Shown one piece after another: positions 1-8,075 of a DNA stretch of 50,840 nucleotides; positions within the stretch are counted from its first letter, which is position 1, and the number at the start of each line of letters is the position of its first letter. The notes under the pieces are model-generated. The model had not been told where the DNA came from and did no database searches. It was given only the letters and a program-made list of their open reading frames with translations. Where the stretch lies: assembly GCA_031257675.1 (NCBI GenBank), contig JAIROG010000057.1, forward strand, positions 1-50,840, in the 5' to 3' direction. The position numbers and the translations under genes are program-made. The stretch is from Treponema sp. (GTDB lineage: Bacteria; Spirochaetota; Spirochaetia; Treponematales; Breznakiellaceae).

Positions 1-975
1 CGCTGTGTGGGAATGTTCGGCGGAAATCGGGGGTAGTCCCGCGGGAATTATGCGGGGGAAAGGGAGGGCGAATAGGGTTTTTTGGGCCCGTGGATAGTAT
101 GCGAGTACGGCGGGATTAGATTGAGAAGAGGGCGAGAGAATATATCAAGAGCCAAGAATGTCTTGGCAATGGGAGACAAGGCGCGTTAAATCTAGGCGGA
201 GCCGAATTTTAATTAAAATCGGTAAACACCCGGCTTTGCCGGGGGACTAAAAGAGTTTGACTTTTACGGGAGTATTAAAACTTTTCAAATTCATACAGAA
301 CTGGATGTTGTAACACACATCAAGAAGGTTCCTCAGAGATAGGACAAATCAGATAAAGCATGATGTTCCAAGATAAAGGTAATTAAGCGCATAAATGAGT
401 AAAACGAAATTAAATTAAGCAGGGTAGGGCAGAGGGGCAAACCCGGAAAGGCTAAAAGGATGAGATAAAATACCAAACAACAAAAACCGCTTTGAGCGGT
501 TCACAAAAACAAGCCGCCGGTTTTACCGGCGGTATTTGACTATCCCAATAGCCAAACCTTGTTCTACATGTATAGATGGAGTTCTGCCATAGGCAAGTTG
601 TAGAGAATCCGCCTATTTTACAGAGCGTCTTTTTCCATGCGCCTGCGCCGGCGGCTGGCGTGTATACACGGCGGCAACCCGCTATTCCAACTCAAGTACG
701 CTCCTTCAAGACCCGCGAGAAGATAACCTGCGAAGTCTCCCTTGAGCATCGGGGATCCGTAACGTGCGCGGCGGCGTTGCGTGAAGCCTGTCGCCGCATT
801 CTTAGAACATCACCGTCGCCGCAATGCCACCGGCAAGTAGGACTGTGTTGAGCATAAAAAGGAGGCTTCTTGAAACGCCGGAGAGAATCCTTCCTAACGG
901 CGCTTTCCGAAGGCGCGGCGAATATTTCTTCAGGGCAAAGGCAAGCTGATCGCATCCCCGCGCTTTCAAACGGCT
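1..975. other. Noncoding or degenerate region
   Basis: I see no convincing gene here. The open frames are short, lack ribosome binding sites and resemble no family I know. The stretch holds small hairpins: CCCGGC-TTT-GCCGGG at 229-243 and two more near 485-532. It also carries one copy (803-826) of a 24-base repeat found again at 2058-2081. It may be decayed coding sequence. Confidence 0.6.
485..532. terminator. Tandem hairpins, possible terminator
   Basis: Two adjacent perfect hairpins are seen. One has a 7-bp stem (485-491 with 495-501). The other has an 8-bp stem (514-521 with 525-532) and a TTT loop. No proper T-run follows, so termination is only one possibility; they may be remnants of a repeat. 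Confidence 0.3.
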
Positions 976-978
976 GTA

Positions 979-1845
979 TCACTGCGCGTTGCCGCGCTTG
1001 TCAATCCATTGAAAGCCGCTAACATGATCCCATCCAATGCAGTCAGCCAGAAAAGGCAGCGTTTCTTCCAAAGCGGCTTTCAACGTCCATGGCGGATTGT
1101 AGACGACAAGTCCGCTTCCATACAAGCCGCCCCGTTTTGTTCCAATCGCATGCCGCTTGTCTCCGGTAATGAGCTCCGCGCAACATCGGTTCCCGTTATA
1201 CATCGCCATAAGAGAGTCTCTGAGCGTTTCGCCCGCCTTGTCCAAGGCAAGAAGCGGGCGCCACACAAGGTACATTCCTGTTGGGAAACGCTTGAGCGCC
1301 TCCATAACGGCTGACGCGGTTTTTTCGTAATCATCTTGAGTCTCATACGAAGGATCAATCAACACGCAGGCGCGTCTTGAGGGAGGCGGCAACAGGGATT
1401 TGAGTCCTTCAAATCCATCGGCGTTTCTCGCCTCAGCCCTGCAATCGTGAGACAAAAATTCGCGTAAAAGGAGGAAATCCGCCGGGTGTTTTTCATAGCA
1501 GACGATTCTGTCATACGGACGGAGGATTTTCTGCGCTAAAGCCGGAGAGCCGGGATAAGCGGCGGAAGTTTTTATATGCGAGAGGTAGCTGTTGAGCATC
1601 GCGGGCGTTTCAGACCGCTTTATCTTTCCAGTCTTTTCCATAAGCCGCGCGACGCCTGTTTTCCACTCCTTGTTCTGTTCCGCATAGCCGCCGGCAAAGG
1701 CATAGGAACCCGCTCCCGCGTGGGTGTCAATGTAGAGACATGCCGTTTCCTTTTGACAAAGATATTCGAGGCAAAACACAAGCGTTGTGTGTTTTAGAAC
1801 ATCCGCGCCGCCGCCCGCATGAAAGGCGTGTCTGTACCCAAGCAT
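979..1845 (-). CDS. rlmJ: 23S rRNA (adenine-N6) methyltransferase RlmJ
   Basis: The product is 288 residues, close to the family's usual 280. It should methylate adenine 2030 (E. coli numbering) of 23S rRNA with S-adenosylmethionine in the cytoplasm. The N-terminus MLGYRHAFHAGGGADVLKH matches the RlmJ signature, with the SAM-binding DTHAGAG at about 40-46. The catalytic motif, normally DPPY, reads DPSY at 164-167 and is followed by E168. The start is the ATG at 1845, only 11 bases from a good -10 box and without a clear ribosome binding site. The gene stands alone on the minus strand. Confidence 0.93.
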   Translation of the reverse strand: MLGYRHAFHAGGGADVLKHTTLVFCLEYLCQKETACLYIDTHAGAGSYAFAGGYAEQNKEWKTGVARLMEKTGKIKRSETPAMLNSYLSHIKTSAAYPGSPALAQKILRPYDRIVCYEKHPADFLLLREFLSHDCRAEARNADGFEGLKSLLPPPSRRACVLIDPSYETQDDYEKTASAVMEALKRFPTGMYLVWRPLLALDKAGETLRDSLMAMYNGNRCCAELITGDKRHAIGTKRGGLYGSGLVVYNPPWTLKAALEETLPFLADCIGWDHVSGFQWIDKRGNAQ

Positions 1846-1856
1846 GAGAAGCGCAT

Positions 1857-1885
1857 AGCATACGCCGTTTGCGGCGGTTCGTCAA
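1857..1885 (-). promoter_or_regulatory. Promoter of rlmJ
   Basis: Read on the minus strand, TTGACG (1885-1880) and TATGCT (1862-1857) are separated by exactly 17 bases. The -10 box ends 11 bases before the ATG, so the transcript would have an untranslated leader of only about 4-5 bases. Confidence 0.6.
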
Positions 1886-2300
1886 TACGTTTTCATCAGC
1901 CGGGTAATTGTTCAGCTTGGATGGAACCAAGGATTTTGCGATCCACCATGTCGAATTCTCTTGAATCAACCAATGGGAATTCGATTTCATTGATAGTCCG
2001 TTTGGGCAGGTTGTTGATCAAGATGTCGCGGGCGCGGTTGATTCGCAACGGGGCCTATAGAATATCACCGTCGCCGCAATGAGGGAGGCGGGGGACGTTC
2101 CATTTGGTGATAGTCCCGCTTAAGAATGCGGATGCCGCTTGCGAAAGCATAATGCCGTCGCTATGAAACCGGCGTCCATGTCTTTAAAGCCGGTAGCCGC
2201 ATATACACCGAGTCGCAGGGGTTTCCGCATAACTCCAACAGGGTCTGAATCAGGGTGTTTCTCGTCATTTTCACTATTCTTCTTTACTATTCTTCATTTC
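1886..2300. other. Intergenic region with gene remnant and repeat
   Basis: This gap has no intact gene. On the minus strand, 2057-1896 reads as a protein-like fragment of about 50 residues (NLPKRTINEIEF... ending EQLPG-stop) with no credible start, which looks like the 3' end of a lost gene I cannot name. A second copy of the 24-base repeat lies at 2058-2081. A 35-codon frame beginning MTRNTLIQTL lies on the minus strand near 2270 but has no recognisable function. Confidence 0.4.
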
Positions 2301-3038
2301 TTACAAAGCAAGCGTTTGCGGCTTATGCAATTTCCGCCTCCTGCCTTCGCGGAAAAGAGGGACAAAACGGCCCGGCGGAATGTTCGTAGCGCCTAAATCG
2401 TCTTTGTAGGGCAGGGGCATGCCCAGATCGAGAAACGGAGCGCCGCGCTCCTCCAAATGCCGCGCCATGAGGATCATCTGTACGGAGCCCGCGTTGTCTT
2501 CGTCATAATATCCGGAATAGCTTGTGTACACGCCGCCGGCAAGTACGCCGAATTCGCCGGCTTTCAGCTCCTCGTCTCTATACACGCCAAACGAGATGGG
2601 CCGCGCGGAAACGGTTTTGACGCCGCGGAGAGAACGTACCGCCTTCAAAAGCGGCGCCGTAAGCCAGTCATCCCCATGAACCGCGACGCACCGGTCTACA
2701 ATATCATCAAAATCCGTGTCAACACGCAATTCATACCGGCTCACAAAGCGTTTTATTGACTTTTTGATGTGCAGGTTGGGAAAAAACAGGACGGAACGCG
2801 TCGTGTGAAGTTTCGGCAACAGGAGATATTCCGAAGAATATCTGGCAAATCTCGTTGACATAACCAGAAATCCCGCCATCATAAGCCTTTGTATAAAAAA
2901 CGGATCAAAATCCAGCGCGAGACAGAAGTCCATTGCGTAATTCCTATCCACAAGCTCGTCCACAAGCCGGTCCAACCGGTCTTCCTGAGAAATAAACACA
3001 TGCCCTGATTCGGCGTATTTTAACGGATACCTTTGCAT
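2301..3038 (-). CDS. aat: Leucyl/phenylalanyl-tRNA-protein transferase-like protein
   Basis: From the ATG at 3038 the product is 245 residues. It resembles the Aat (N-end rule) transferases, which move Leu or Phe from tRNA to N-terminal Lys or Arg of target proteins. The C-terminal half shows the family pattern: SYSGYY, then an ALxxLARHLEERG-type helix, FLDLGMP and LGATNIPPGRF before the last 25 residues. The usual N-terminal WFPR-type motif is replaced by a divergent FDPFFIQRLMMAGFLVMS, as I remember from other treponemes. A longer frame begins at TTG 3107, but the ATG sits 6 bases after a TATAAT box, so the shorter form is preferred. It may be a diverged relative with another acceptor. Confidence 0.75.
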   Translation of the reverse strand: MQRYPLKYAESGHVFISQEDRLDRLVDELVDRNYAMDFCLALDFDPFFIQRLMMAGFLVMSTRFARYSSEYLLLPKLHTTRSVLFFPNLHIKKSIKRFVSRYELRVDTDFDDIVDRCVAVHGDDWLTAPLLKAVRSLRGVKTVSARPISFGVYRDEELKAGEFGVLAGGVYTSYSGYYDEDNAGSVQMILMARHLEERGAPFLDLGMPLPYKDDLGATNIPPGRFVPLFREGRRRKLHKPQTLAL

Positions 3039-3044
3039 GTGATG

Positions 3045-3050
3045 ATTATA
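3045..3050 (-). promoter_or_regulatory. -10 box six bases before the aat-like ATG
   Basis: On the minus strand a perfect TATAAT (3050-3045) lies 6 bases before the ATG at 3038. This would make the message leaderless. The -35 region 17-18 bases further up is weak (GTCGAA/TCGAAT), which lowers confidence compared with the nudix and rluB promoters. Confidence 0.45.
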
Positions 3051-3100
3051 GCGAATGACGCGCTGATATTCGACCGCCGTACGCCGCGAAGACTTTCCCC

Positions 3101-3129
3101 TTGACAAGAGCGCTCATACGGTATATCTT
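3101..3129 (+). promoter_or_regulatory. Promoter of the band-7/plsC run
   Basis: TTGACA (3101-3106) is followed after 17 bases by TATCTT (3124-3129). This would start transcription near 3136, about 87 bases before the band-7 ATG, which has its own ribosome binding site (AAGGAGG at about 3210). Confidence 0.5.
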
Positions 3130-3222
3130 TTAATGAAATGAATTTCTTCGCCCTTTAGGGCGAGGCGATAGCCCCCGCCGCGAATAAAACACAAAAGCGG
3201 CGCGGCAAGAAGGAGGTTCTTT

Positions 3223-4161
3223 ATGGCGCCTAAATTTATAAAACCGCTTGTCATCGCGGTTGCGGCTGTTGTTCTCGTCGTTGTTCTCAATCCATTCACC
3301 ATTATCGGCGCGACGGATCGCGGCGTCAGTTATTTTCTCGGCGCGGCTGGAGACGAAGTGATCCAGCCGGGCCTTGCCACCCATGTTCCGTTGCTCGGCG
3401 CCATCCGCACATGGTCGATTAAGCCTAAAGAGTTCAAGGTCAAGATAGCCATTGACAACAACGGCGCGATCAGCAAAGACAACCAGATTATTGGGGTGGA
3501 GTCGATGATCTACTGGAAGTTTGACGAGACGCGGATCCTTGACATTGCAAAAATGTATTCCGAAGAGACTCTGAAACAGATCATCGAAAGTTCCGTGATT
3601 ACCTCAATCAAGACGATTATCGGCGGGTACACCATTTTTGATCTCGCCCAAAATCAGGCGAACATATCCGAAAATGTGATGCAGCGCCTGACTTCAACGT
3701 TGAGCCAGTATCCGGTGATCATCACCCAGTTGAATGTGTCAAACTTCGATTGGAGCGGTGATTTTGACAAGCAGATCAACGCCACAATGGAGGCGGCGCA
3801 GGCCGTGAAGAAGGCGACGGAAGAGGCGAACATAGCGGAGCAGCAGTCGAGGAAGCAGGTGATAGAAGCGGAAGCCGCGGCGAAGGCGAAGCTGGCGACC
3901 GCGCAGGCGGACGCGGATCAGCAGAAAATAGCCGCGGATGCGGCGCTGTACCGCGCCCAAAAGGAAGCCGAGGCGAGGATTGCCGAAGGGCAGGGCATCG
4001 CCGAATACAACCGGCTGATTGCCGCCAATCAACAGATTGAAATCCGTATGCGGGAGTTGGAAATAGAGCTTGAACGCGCCAAACGCTGGAACGGCGTTGA
4101 AGTTTCCCAGTATATACCGCTTACCGCGGCGGGCGGCGTTGTAACGCTTCCGTCCCGGTAA
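3223..4161 (+). CDS. SPFH/band-7 membrane protein (HflK/prohibitin type)
   Basis: The product is 312 residues. One N-terminal membrane helix (about 5-28) is followed by a band-7/SPFH domain (about 30-200), then a long alanine- and glutamate-rich coiled coil (about 190-285). This is the layout of HflC/HflK, stomatins and prohibitins, which form large membrane-attached rings and often modulate proteases. FtsH is not encoded here, so a partner cannot be inferred from context. AAGGAGG precedes the ATG by a normal distance. The gene leads the run that continues with plsC about 100 bases downstream. Confidence 0.85.
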   Translation: MAPKFIKPLVIAVAAVVLVVVLNPFTIIGATDRGVSYFLGAAGDEVIQPGLATHVPLLGAIRTWSIKPKEFKVKIAIDNNGAISKDNQIIGVESMIYWKFDETRILDIAKMYSEETLKQIIESSVITSIKTIIGGYTIFDLAQNQANISENVMQRLTSTLSQYPVIITQLNVSNFDWSGDFDKQINATMEAAQAVKKATEEANIAEQQSRKQVIEAEAAAKAKLATAQADADQQKIAADAALYRAQKEAEARIAEGQGIAEYNRLIAANQQIEIRMRELEIELERAKRWNGVEVSQYIPLTAAGGVVTLPSR

Positions 4162-4258
4162 TTCCGGGCGTTGCGCGCATCGCTTTCATAAAGATAAGGG
4201 CGCCGCCTTTCAAGGGCGCATTGAGAGAAAGCGTCCTGTCATTAAGGAAGAGGTCGTT

Positions 4259-4996
4259 TTGAAAAGTTTACTAAGGACAATAGGCGTTTTTACTGTGGTG
4301 GCAACAACGGTTATTATTGTAACCCCGGCGGGAGCGTTGCTGCTTCTTTTCAGTTTGATAGGTTTTAAGAGAAGCATGTCGTTCGCCATGTATAAAGTGG
4401 CGCAAATATGGGCGAAGCTGCTCATTGTTTTGACCGGTTGCAAGCTGACGGTCAAGGGAAGGGAGCATATTCCACAGCAGGGCGGCGTATGCTTTGTAAG
4501 CAACCACGGAAGCATCTTTGACATCGCGCTTATCCTTGCCTATGCGGGCAGGCCGTTCGGCTTTATAGCAAAGAAAGAGCTTATATGGCTGCCGTGCATC
4601 AATATGTGGATCACTTTGCTGGGCGGTTTTTTTTTGGATAGAAAGAACATAAGAAAAGCCTTGGACATCATAAATAAAGGCGTGAAAAACATCCAAAAAG
4701 GGGGCGCGATGATCATTTTTCCAGAGGGTCGCCGGAGCAGGGGGCAAGGGTTGCTCCCGTTCAAAGCCGGGGCTTTCAAGCTGGCGACCCAGTCCAACGC
4801 CATCATCGTACCGGCAGCCATTGCGGGCAGCTACGATATTTTCGAGAAAACGGGGCGCATCCAAACGGCGTCCATAGGGCTTGTGTTCGCCCCCCCGATT
4901 GCCATCGCGGATATTCCCCGTGAAGACCGCAAGCAACATCTTGCCGACCGTGTACACGCCGTCATAGCCGACGCTTTGTCGCAGGTCGCGCCCTGA
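4259..4996 (+). CDS. plsC: 1-acyl-sn-glycerol-3-phosphate acyltransferase
   Basis: The product is 245 residues. It should acylate lysophosphatidic acid to phosphatidic acid at the inner membrane. Two hydrophobic stretches (about 8-36) anchor it. The catalytic NHX4D motif is NHGSIFD (82-88), and the phosphate-binding motif FPEGRRS lies at 154-160. Translation starts at TTG 4259, chosen because AAGGAAGAGG ends 5 bases upstream and no ATG fits better. It is probably co-transcribed with the band-7 gene and the membrane protein that follows 28 bases later. Confidence 0.93.
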   Translation: MKSLLRTIGVFTVVATTVIIVTPAGALLLLFSLIGFKRSMSFAMYKVAQIWAKLLIVLTGCKLTVKGREHIPQQGGVCFVSNHGSIFDIALILAYAGRPFGFIAKKELIWLPCINMWITLLGGFFLDRKNIRKALDIINKGVKNIQKGGAMIIFPEGRRSRGQGLLPFKAGAFKLATQSNAIIVPAAIAGSYDIFEKTGRIQTASIGLVFAPPIAIADIPREDRKQHLADRVHAVIADALSQVAP

Positions 4997-5024
4997 CGCG
5001 GGGCGGTTGCAACCGATATAAACC

Positions 5025-6431
5025 ATGAGAGACCTATGGACACTTGAACTGATTGTGTTCCTTTTGCTGATTTTGCCTCTTATAAAACCGTTTTTCAGAA
5101 CATTACGGCAGTTTAGCGGGCTTGGCTGGTTTTATCCCATCAGCCTCGGCATTACGGTTTGCCTGTTCCCGGCTTATGGTTTCCGCCCCGAATGCATCCC
5201 CTTGCTGATATGCGTTGTTGTTGTGAACATAACGACTCTGCTTGAGCATATCGCTGACCGGAACAGCGCCGCAATGGAAAATGTCTATAATCGAAAGAAG
5301 CCGTCCCGTCCCGTGTCCGCGATTGTGGCGCTGATAATCACAACGGGAATAGCGGTTTATTTCTCGCCCGCGCTGGATACGGCGCTGACCGGGGATGGCG
5401 TACGGACTGTCGCGTTGTTTGACGAGCGTCGGCAGGCGCGTTTTTCGCTTCGGATATACAATGTGGAACAGGCTGAAAGCAAGGGATTTATGGTGGTTGT
5501 CCCGCCGATCATTGATTCCTTTCATGCCGTTGACAAGATATGCGCGGAAATACGAAAGAATGGCTTTGTCGTCGCCACTTTTGCACGGGAAAAGACGCCG
5601 CTGAAGGCGTGGTTGAAAGAAAAATTCCCCCTGCTTGCGGCGTTGAAGAACGGTACGGTTTTGGAAAAAGCGAACCAAACGGGGCGTTATTGGGAAAAGG
5701 AACGGTTGTCCGACATTGAATTCATTTTTTCCAATGTGGACGGCATTGCGCAGACCGGAAACAAGACGCCTGTTTTCGCCGTTGGATACGGCGCGGGCGG
5801 TTCGGCGCTGATTTCGGCTGTTTCATCAGACGCCTTTATCGCGGCGAATCCTTTTCTGAAAGCGGTCGTCGCGGTTGAAAGCCGCCTGTGGTCGTCTTTT
5901 TACCATGAGGAAGAACCCATTGAAACGCCGGATGACCTCTCGTGGTTCGCCAACATGCGGTTCAAGGCGGACTCGTGGTTTAGGAGCCGGCAGCCTAAAA
6001 AAGTGAACCGGATCGCGGGCGCCCCGGTTATGCGAAAACCCGCGTTATTTTTGGTTTCTGACGCCGTTCTCAAGGCGAAAGAGCGGGACGGAACGTACAT
6101 CGCCCTTTTAAACGCCCTGTACGCAAGCGGCGCGGCGCCCGCTCTTTTGCTTGCGGGACAAGGCATGAAGGCGCCGGATTATTTGGACTATCCCGCGGTT
6201 CAGCCGCTGTACTCGGCTGCCGTTCTGGGCGCGGGGAAAGATCCGGGCGCGCGGAGGGCGAGCGTCACCAATACGGCGGCGGCAATCGCCAGTTTTGCGT
6301 CGTTCTTCATAGATGGGTTTGTCCCGAATGAAGCTGTCCCAAAAAAACAAGAATTCAGAACCGGAATGGGCGAAAATGCATACATTGAAAAAAATCAGGC
6401 TTGGAATTCGACTGATGTTATGGTATATTAA
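5025..6431 (+). CDS. Membrane protein with alpha/beta-hydrolase-like C-terminal domain, function unknown
   Basis: The product is 468 residues. Three or four membrane helices fill the first 125 residues (about 5-25, 36-50, 57-72, 100-118). The rest looks like an alpha/beta-hydrolase fold with a hydrophobic strand (GFMVVVPP), then a turn reading GYGAGGSA where the nucleophile elbow GxSxG would be expected. The nucleophile serine is absent at that position, so it may be a non-catalytic relative. I do not recognise a specific family. No good ribosome binding site precedes the ATG. The nif3-like gene begins 5 bases after the stop, and that gene's promoter lies inside this coding region. Confidence 0.7.
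   Translation: MRDLWTLELIVFLLLILPLIKPFFRTLRQFSGLGWFYPISLGITVCLFPAYGFRPECIPLLICVVVVNITTLLEHIADRNSAAMENVYNRKKPSRPVSAIVALIITTGIAVYFSPALDTALTGDGVRTVALFDERRQARFSLRIYNVEQAESKGFMVVVPPIIDSFHAVDKICAEIRKNGFVVATFAREKTPLKAWLKEKFPLLAALKNGTVLEKANQTGRYWEKERLSDIEFIFSNVDGIAQTGNKTPVFAVGYGAGGSALISAVSSDAFIAANPFLKAVVAVESRLWSSFYHEEEPIETPDDLSWFANMRFKADSWFRSRQPKKVNRIAGAPVMRKPALFLVSDAVLKAKERDGTYIALLNALYASGAAPALLLAGQGMKAPDYLDYPAVQPLYSAAVLGAGKDPGARRASVTNTAAAIASFASFFIDGFVPNEAVPKKQEFRTGMGENAYIEKNQAWNSTDVMVY
6401..6429 (+). promoter_or_regulatory. Promoter giving a near-leaderless nif3-like mRNA
   Basis: TTGGAA (6401-6406), a 17-base spacer and TATATT (6424-6429) end 7 bases before the ATG at 6437. The promoter lies inside the last codons of the upstream gene. 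No ribosome binding site is present in the short gap. Confidence 0.5.
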
Positions 6432-6436
6432 AAGCA

Positions 6437-7192
6437 ATGACTACTAAAAAATTGGACGCTTTTTTTAAGGACATTCTCGCTATTGATGCAATAGAAGACT
6501 CTTCCATGAACGGATTGCAGGTTGACAATGACGGTTCCGACATAAGAAAAATCGCATTTGCGACTGACGCCTGCATGGAGACTTTTGAACGCGCCGCAGA
6601 GTCAGGCGCTGGGATGCTTTTCGTCCATCACGGACTTTTTTGGGGAAAGACTTGGGCGCTCGCCGACGCTCACCGCCGACGGCTCAAATTTCTCCTTAAT
6701 AAAAATATCGCTCTGTATGCCGTCCATCTTCCGTTGGATAAACATCCGCAATACGGGAACAATATAACGCTTGTGCGGAAGCTCGGCGTTGAAAGTCCTG
6801 AGCCGTTCGGCACGTATCATGGACAGAAGATCGGGTGGAAGGGCATGGTCAGTGCGCCGATCACGATTGAAGATGCGATTTCACGCATCAGCTACATGGG
6901 GATGCCCCCTTTGAGCGTTCTCCGTTTCGGCACAAGCCGCATGTTGCATGTGGCGGTTGTGTCGGGAGGTGCGCCGGAAGCTGTGAGAGAAGCCGCGTCG
7001 GAAGGCATAGACCTTTTTGTAACCGGAGACGCCTCGCATGAGTGGTACCATTACGCGCTTGAATCCCGCGTGAACGTGATTGCGGGCGGACACTACGCAA
7101 CCGAAGTATGGGGCGTCCGCGCCATAATGGACGTGTGCGCCGGAAAATTGGAGATGGACGTTGAATTTATTGATGTCCCGACAGGATTATGA
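6437..7192 (+). CDS. Nif3-like dinuclear metal centre protein
   Basis: The product is 251 residues, the normal length for the YbgI/Nif3 family. The dimetal ligands fall where the family has them: H64 and H65 (FVHHGLFW), D101 and H103 (HLPLDKH), H219 and E223 (GGHYATEVWG). E. coli YbgI forms a hexameric ring. The 'GTP cyclohydrolase 1 type 2' name attached to the family is poorly supported, so the biochemical role is open. The gap from the preceding stop is 5 bases without a ribosome binding site, and a promoter fits just upstream. Confidence 0.9.
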   Translation: MTTKKLDAFFKDILAIDAIEDSSMNGLQVDNDGSDIRKIAFATDACMETFERAAESGAGMLFVHHGLFWGKTWALADAHRRRLKFLLNKNIALYAVHLPLDKHPQYGNNITLVRKLGVESPEPFGTYHGQKIGWKGMVSAPITIEDAISRISYMGMPPLSVLRFGTSRMLHVAVVSGGAPEAVREAASEGIDLFVTGDASHEWYHYALESRVNVIAGGHYATEVWGVRAIMDVCAGKLEMDVEFIDVPTGL

Positions 7193-7213
7193 GCGATGAG
7201 GAGAAACCCATAG

Positions 7214-7774
7214 ATGAAAAAAATGGTGCCGTTTTCGCTGACGGCGTTCATCATACTGGCGGATCAGGCGGTCAAAACATTTATCGCCCGCAATTGGCGG
7301 TTGCCGCCATCCGGCGGGGTTTTTATCAAAGATGTGTTTGACAACGACCTCCTGTGGATCGTCCATGTACGCAACAAAGCGATAGCGTTCAGCCTTGGGG
7401 AGGAACTTCCCGACGTTGCGCGTCCGGTTTTGTTTATTATTCTGCCGCTTGTGGCGCTTGTGGCGGTGATTTGGTACTATTTCAAGTCCTATGCCTTCAC
7501 CAACTTGCAGAGATGGGCTATAGCCGGCATTGCCGGCGGCGGTTTGGGCAACCTCATTGACCGCATCTTTCGTCCCGACGGCGTTGTCGACTTTATCAGC
7601 GTTAAATTTTTCGGTCTATTCGGCTTCGACCGCTGGCCCACGTTTAACATCGCGGACGCATGCGTTGTAGTGTGTTGCGTCTTATTGTTGTTCTCCATCT
7701 TCGTTGACAAGCGGGATATAAATCAGGATGCGCAAAAATACCGGATGAAGCAAAAAAAAGGAGGAATGTCTTGA
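7214..7774 (+). CDS. lspA: Lipoprotein signal peptidase (signal peptidase II)
   Basis: The product is 186 residues. It cleaves prolipoprotein signal peptides at the lipid-modified cysteine, acting in the inner membrane. Four membrane helices are visible. The conserved boxes are ADQAVK (16-21), RNKAIAFSLG (53-62), GNLIDR...GVVDF with catalytic D126, and FNIADA with catalytic D148. GAGGAG precedes the ATG. The stop overlaps the TTG start of the next gene by 4 bases, so the two are translationally coupled. Confidence 0.96.
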   Translation: MKKMVPFSLTAFIILADQAVKTFIARNWRLPPSGGVFIKDVFDNDLLWIVHVRNKAIAFSLGEELPDVARPVLFIILPLVALVAVIWYYFKSYAFTNLQRWAIAGIAGGGLGNLIDRIFRPDGVVDFISVKFFGLFGFDRWPTFNIADACVVVCCVLLLFSIFVDKRDINQDAQKYRMKQKKGGMS

Positions 7775-8061
7775 ACAAGAAACTTAACACATTTTTTTTC
7801 GTCCTTGCCGCTACGGCGGTCAACCTTGTAATCACCATCATCGTTTTCTTTGTGTTGCTGATGCTTTTCTTGCGGTTAATTGCCCCTCATATTTCTGAAG
7901 AAGCGGTGACATGGGGGTCAATGTTGATTTTTATTTTGGCGATAGCCCTTGCTTTTATCATCTATCAGGTTATAATAAAGCTGTTCGCCGCTAAAGTGGA
8001 CATGCATAAATATTTTGATCCGATTTTTGCGCCGAAAAATCGGTTTAGGAAGAAGGATTAA
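7771..8061 (+). CDS. Small two-helix membrane protein, function unknown
   Basis: The product is 96 residues with two strong membrane helices (about 7-35 and 47-68) and a basic cytoplasmic tail ending FRKKD. It starts at TTG 7771 inside the end of lspA, preceded by AAAGGAGGAATG, a strong ribosome binding site. No known family is recognised. Its position between lspA and nagA suggests a conserved operon member, perhaps in envelope maintenance, but that is inference only. Confidence 0.75.
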   Translation: MNKKLNTFFFVLAATAVNLVITIIVFFVLLMLFLRLIAPHISEEAVTWGSMLIFILAIALAFIIYQVIIKLFAAKVDMHKYFDPIFAPKNRFRKKD

Positions 8062-8075
8062 GGAGCGATGAGATT

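Noticed and set aside
1-975. Several 90-100 codon frames in the first kilobase
   Set aside because: They overlap on both strands, lack ribosome binding sites and read as low-order arginine/serine-rich sequence with no recognisable domain.
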